A DNA stretch of 34,599 bases from JBKQHQ01 sp052148715 (GTDB taxonomy: Bacteria; Pseudomonadota; Alphaproteobacteria; Rhizobiales; Xanthobacteraceae). Both the position numbers and the translations under genes were made by a program. Under the pieces are notes generated by a model. It was not told the DNA's origin. It was given only the letters and a program-made list of their open reading frames with translations, and did no database searches. The stretch lies in contig JBKQHQ010000257.1 of the NCBI GenBank assembly GCA_052148715.1, positions 1 to 34,599 on the forward strand, in the 5' to 3' direction. This document shows, one piece after another, positions 32,765 through 34,599 of this stretch (positions are counted from its first letter, which is position 1; each line of letters starts with the position of its first letter).

Positions 32765-33747
32765 TGCGGATCTTCGTCACGCAACCGGTTGCCGAAAGTG
32801 CGCTTGCGCGCTTGCGCGCGGTCGCCGAGGTCGATGTGAATCCGGACAGCAGCAAAATCCTCGCCAAGGGCAAGCTGCGCGCGGCGGTGCGCAAGCACGA
32901 CCTTCTGTTCTCGCTCCTGCACGACACGATCGATCGCGACGTGCTGGACGCCAATCCAAATCTCAAGGCGGTGGCCTCGATGGCGATCACGCCGGACCGC
33001 ATCGATGTCGCCGAGGCCACGGCGCGCGGTATTCCGGTGACTGTCGTCCCGCCGGTCGTTGCCGAAGCGACCGCCGACATGACGTTCGGCCTGATGCTTG
33101 CGGTTGCCCGGCGGATGATGGAAGGCGACCGCCTGGTGCGCGAAGGCGGATTTCCCGGCGCTCAGTCGAACCACCTCGCCGGCGCCTATGTGTGGGGCAA
33201 GACGCTTGGCCTCGTCGGCGGCAAGGGCCGCATCGGCCAGGCGGTGGCCCGGCGCGCGCGCGGCTTCTCGATGCGCATCCTCTACAGCGGGCCGCGCCGG
33301 CTACCCGAGGCCGAGGAGCGGGCACTCGGCATGTCCTACGTCTCCTTTGAGGGTCTGCTGGCGCAGTCCGACTTCGTCTCCCTGCATCCGCCGCTGCGGC
33401 CGGAGACCCATCACCTGATCAACGCCCGCGCGCTCGGCCTGATGAAGCCCAGCGCGTTCCTCATCAACACGGCGCGCGGGCCGATCGTTGAAGAGGCAGC
33501 TTTGGTCCGCGCGCTCAAAGCCGACACGATCGCCGGCGCCGGCCTCGACGTGTACGAGCACGAGCCGCGGGTCGATCCGGCGCTGCGCAAGCTCGCCAAT
33601 GTTGTGCTGATCCCGCACATGGGCAGCGCCGTGCGCGAGCTGCGCGAGACCATGGCCAATATCGTGGTCGACAACATTTTAGCGCTGCTCGACGGCAAAA
33701 CGCCGCCCAACTGTGTCAATCCGCAGGTGCTGAAGGCGCGGCAGTAG
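32764..33747 (+). CDS. D-isomer-specific 2-hydroxyacid dehydrogenase (glyoxylate/hydroxypyruvate reductase-like)
   Basis: A 327-residue NAD(P)-dependent reductase of 2-oxoacids. The catalytic domain flanks a Rossmann domain with LGLVGGKGRIGQAVARRA (GxGxxG, near residue 147). The catalytic Arg is in NTARGPIVEE (near 239), Glu in YEHEPRVDP (near 268) and His in PHMGSAVRE (near 288), so the triad is complete. Its ATG overlaps the preceding stop, showing translational coupling to the dikinase-like gene. The Rossmann variant lacks the typical Asp after the second strand (SGPRRLP instead), which suggests NADP(H). It probably acts on glyoxylate, hydroxypyruvate or a related product of the operon. 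Confidence 0.92.
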   Translation: MRIFVTQPVAESALARLRAVAEVDVNPDSSKILAKGKLRAAVRKHDLLFSLLHDTIDRDVLDANPNLKAVASMAITPDRIDVAEATARGIPVTVVPPVVAEATADMTFGLMLAVARRMMEGDRLVREGGFPGAQSNHLAGAYVWGKTLGLVGGKGRIGQAVARRARGFSMRILYSGPRRLPEAEERALGMSYVSFEGLLAQSDFVSLHPPLRPETHHLINARALGLMKPSAFLINTARGPIVEEAALVRALKADTIAGAGLDVYEHEPRVDPALRKLANVVLIPHMGSAVRELRETMANIVVDNILALLDGKTPPNCVNPQVLKARQ

Positions 33748-33757
33748 ACCGCCGGAT

Positions 33758-34540
33758 TCACTCCGCCGTCCATCCTCCATCGATCACGAGCGAGGTGCCG
33801 GTCATCAGCGCTGAGGCGTCGGAGGCCAGGAACACGATGGCGCCGGTCAGATCCTCGAGCGTGCCGAGGCGGCCGAGCTTGATCTTGCTCAAGACCTCGG
33901 TGCGAAACGCCTCGTTCTGAAAGAACGGGCGCGTCATCGGCGTGTCGAGAAAGGTCGGCGCCAGCGAGTTGACGCGGATCTGGTGCGGCGCAAGCTCGAC
34001 CGCCATGGCCTTGGTCAGGCCCTCGAGCGCGTGCTTGGTGGCGCAATAAACGGTGCGGCGCGCGGCGCCCACGTGGCCCATCTGCGAGGAGATGTTGATC
34101 ATGGAGCCGGGTCGTTTCGCGTGGATCAACGACCGCGCCACGGCCTGGGCGACAAAGAACGCGGCGCGCAGATTGAGGCTGGCGACGAAATCGAAATCCT
34201 CCACCGTCACGTCGACGAACGGGGCGGGGCGGTTGGTCCCGGCATTATTGACGAGGATATCGAACGGCTCGGCCGCGGCGATGGCCGACTCCACCGCCTG
34301 CGGGTCGCGCACGTCGAGCGTGAGCGGCTGCGCTTGTTGACCACGTGCGCGGATCGCCGCGGCGGCGGCCTCGATCTCGGTTTGCGTGCGGGCGACGAGC
34401 GTGACATGCGCCCCGGCCTGCGCGAGCGCCGACGCGGCCGCGAGCCCGATGCCGCGGCCTCCGCCGGTCACCAGCGCCCGCTTGCCGTCGAGGCGGAAGG
34501 ACGGCGTCGCGGCAAGCTCAACGGACTGCTGATCGGTCAT
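33758..34540 (-). CDS. Short-chain dehydrogenase/reductase (SDR)
   Basis: A classical SDR of 260 residues. TGGGRGIGLAAA is the cofactor motif near residue 25, NNAGT near residue 97, Ser of INISSQMG near 149, and YCATKHA with the catalytic Tyr and Lys near 165. DVRD near residue 76 and the basic Arg in ARTQTEIE suggest NADP(H) use. The C-terminal MTGTSLVIDGGWTAE is family standard. It converges with the hydroxyacid dehydrogenase across 10 bases, so it is not part of that operon; its own promoter must lie past 34540. Likely a 3-oxoacyl, gluconate or sugar-acid oxidoreductase. Confidence 0.92.
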   Translation of the reverse strand: MTDQQSVELAATPSFRLDGKRALVTGGGRGIGLAAASALAQAGAHVTLVARTQTEIEAAAAAIRARGQQAQPLTLDVRDPQAVESAIAAAEPFDILVNNAGTNRPAPFVDVTVEDFDFVASLNLRAAFFVAQAVARSLIHAKRPGSMINISSQMGHVGAARRTVYCATKHALEGLTKAMAVELAPHQIRVNSLAPTFLDTPMTRPFFQNEAFRTEVLSKIKLGRLGTLEDLTGAIVFLASDASALMTGTSLVIDGGWTAE

Positions 34541-34562
34541 ATGGATTGCGCAAAAAAAGCGC

Positions 34563-34587
34563 TGTCATTGCGAGCGAAGCGAAGCAA
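34563..34587. repeat. REP-like short repeat (partial)
   Basis: TGTCATTGCGAGCGAAGCGA followed by AGCAA matches, as I recall, the widespread short repeat seen in intergenic regions of many Proteobacteria, with terminal TTGC...GCAA complementarity. It lies upstream of the SDR gene near the window end, where it may continue. Confidence 0.65.
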
Positions 34588-34599
34588 CCCCGGTCAACG

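Noticed and set aside
34563..34599. CRISPR or insertion-sequence end at the window edge
   Set aside because: Only one unit is visible; it matches the common short REP-like repeat and shows no spacers or transposase.

Overview
The window is GC-rich chromosomal DNA that looks like a free-living or soil alphaproteobacterium, probably Hyphomicrobiales (Bradyrhizobium/Xanthobacteraceae-like). This is an inference from gene content: Brucella/Bradyrhizobium-type Omp25 beta-barrel porin, many branched-chain-amino-acid-type (Liv) ABC importers, Tat-exported binding proteins and amidohydrolases, and a relic of a DUF5681-like protein family that I recall from that group. No rRNA or tRNA gene, CRISPR array or complete mobile element was seen.

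Layout. (1) 1-5144, minus strand: cupin, Tat-exported amidohydrolase, then a Liv importer (livH-livM-livG-livF, the last cut by the window edge). (2) 5214-6437, plus strand: a flavin monooxygenase resembling 2,6-dihydroxypyridine 3-hydroxylase, divergent from the cupin. (3) 6506-15626, minus strand: CocE/NonD hydrolase, two nearly identical tandem substrate-binding proteins, a second complete Liv importer and an ACMSD-like amidohydrolase. (4) 15884-17870: two divergent 3-hydroxyisobutyrate-dehydrogenase-like enzymes. (5) 18178-22455: a small lipoprotein, an Ldh_2 dehydrogenase divergent from a GlcG-like protein, a zeta-class GST/maleylacetoacetate isomerase and a MetE C-terminal-domain protein. 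(6) 22554-26027: porin, then a decayed stretch with a DUF5681-like pseudogene, a frameshifted PAN-domain gene, an apparently chimeric secreted protein and several palindromes. (7) 26028-28811: FMN-dependent hydroxyacid oxidase, bicupin and a membrane-anchored unknown. (8) 28959-34540: LysR regulator divergent from an operon of an M24 metallopeptidase-fold protein with a changed metal site, a short PEP-synthase-like phosphotransferase and a D-2-hydroxyacid dehydrogenase; then a convergent SDR and a REP-like repeat.

Taken together, most genes import and oxidise small organic acids, amides or aromatic/heterocyclic compounds. The best candidates for undescribed biology are the 4.7-15.6 kb import-plus-hydrolysis/hydroxylation region (possible N-heterocycle or amide catabolism) and the LysR/M24/dikinase-like/dehydrogenase cluster at 29-34 kb, where two enzymes depart from their family norms. 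Substrates are not determined by the sequence.
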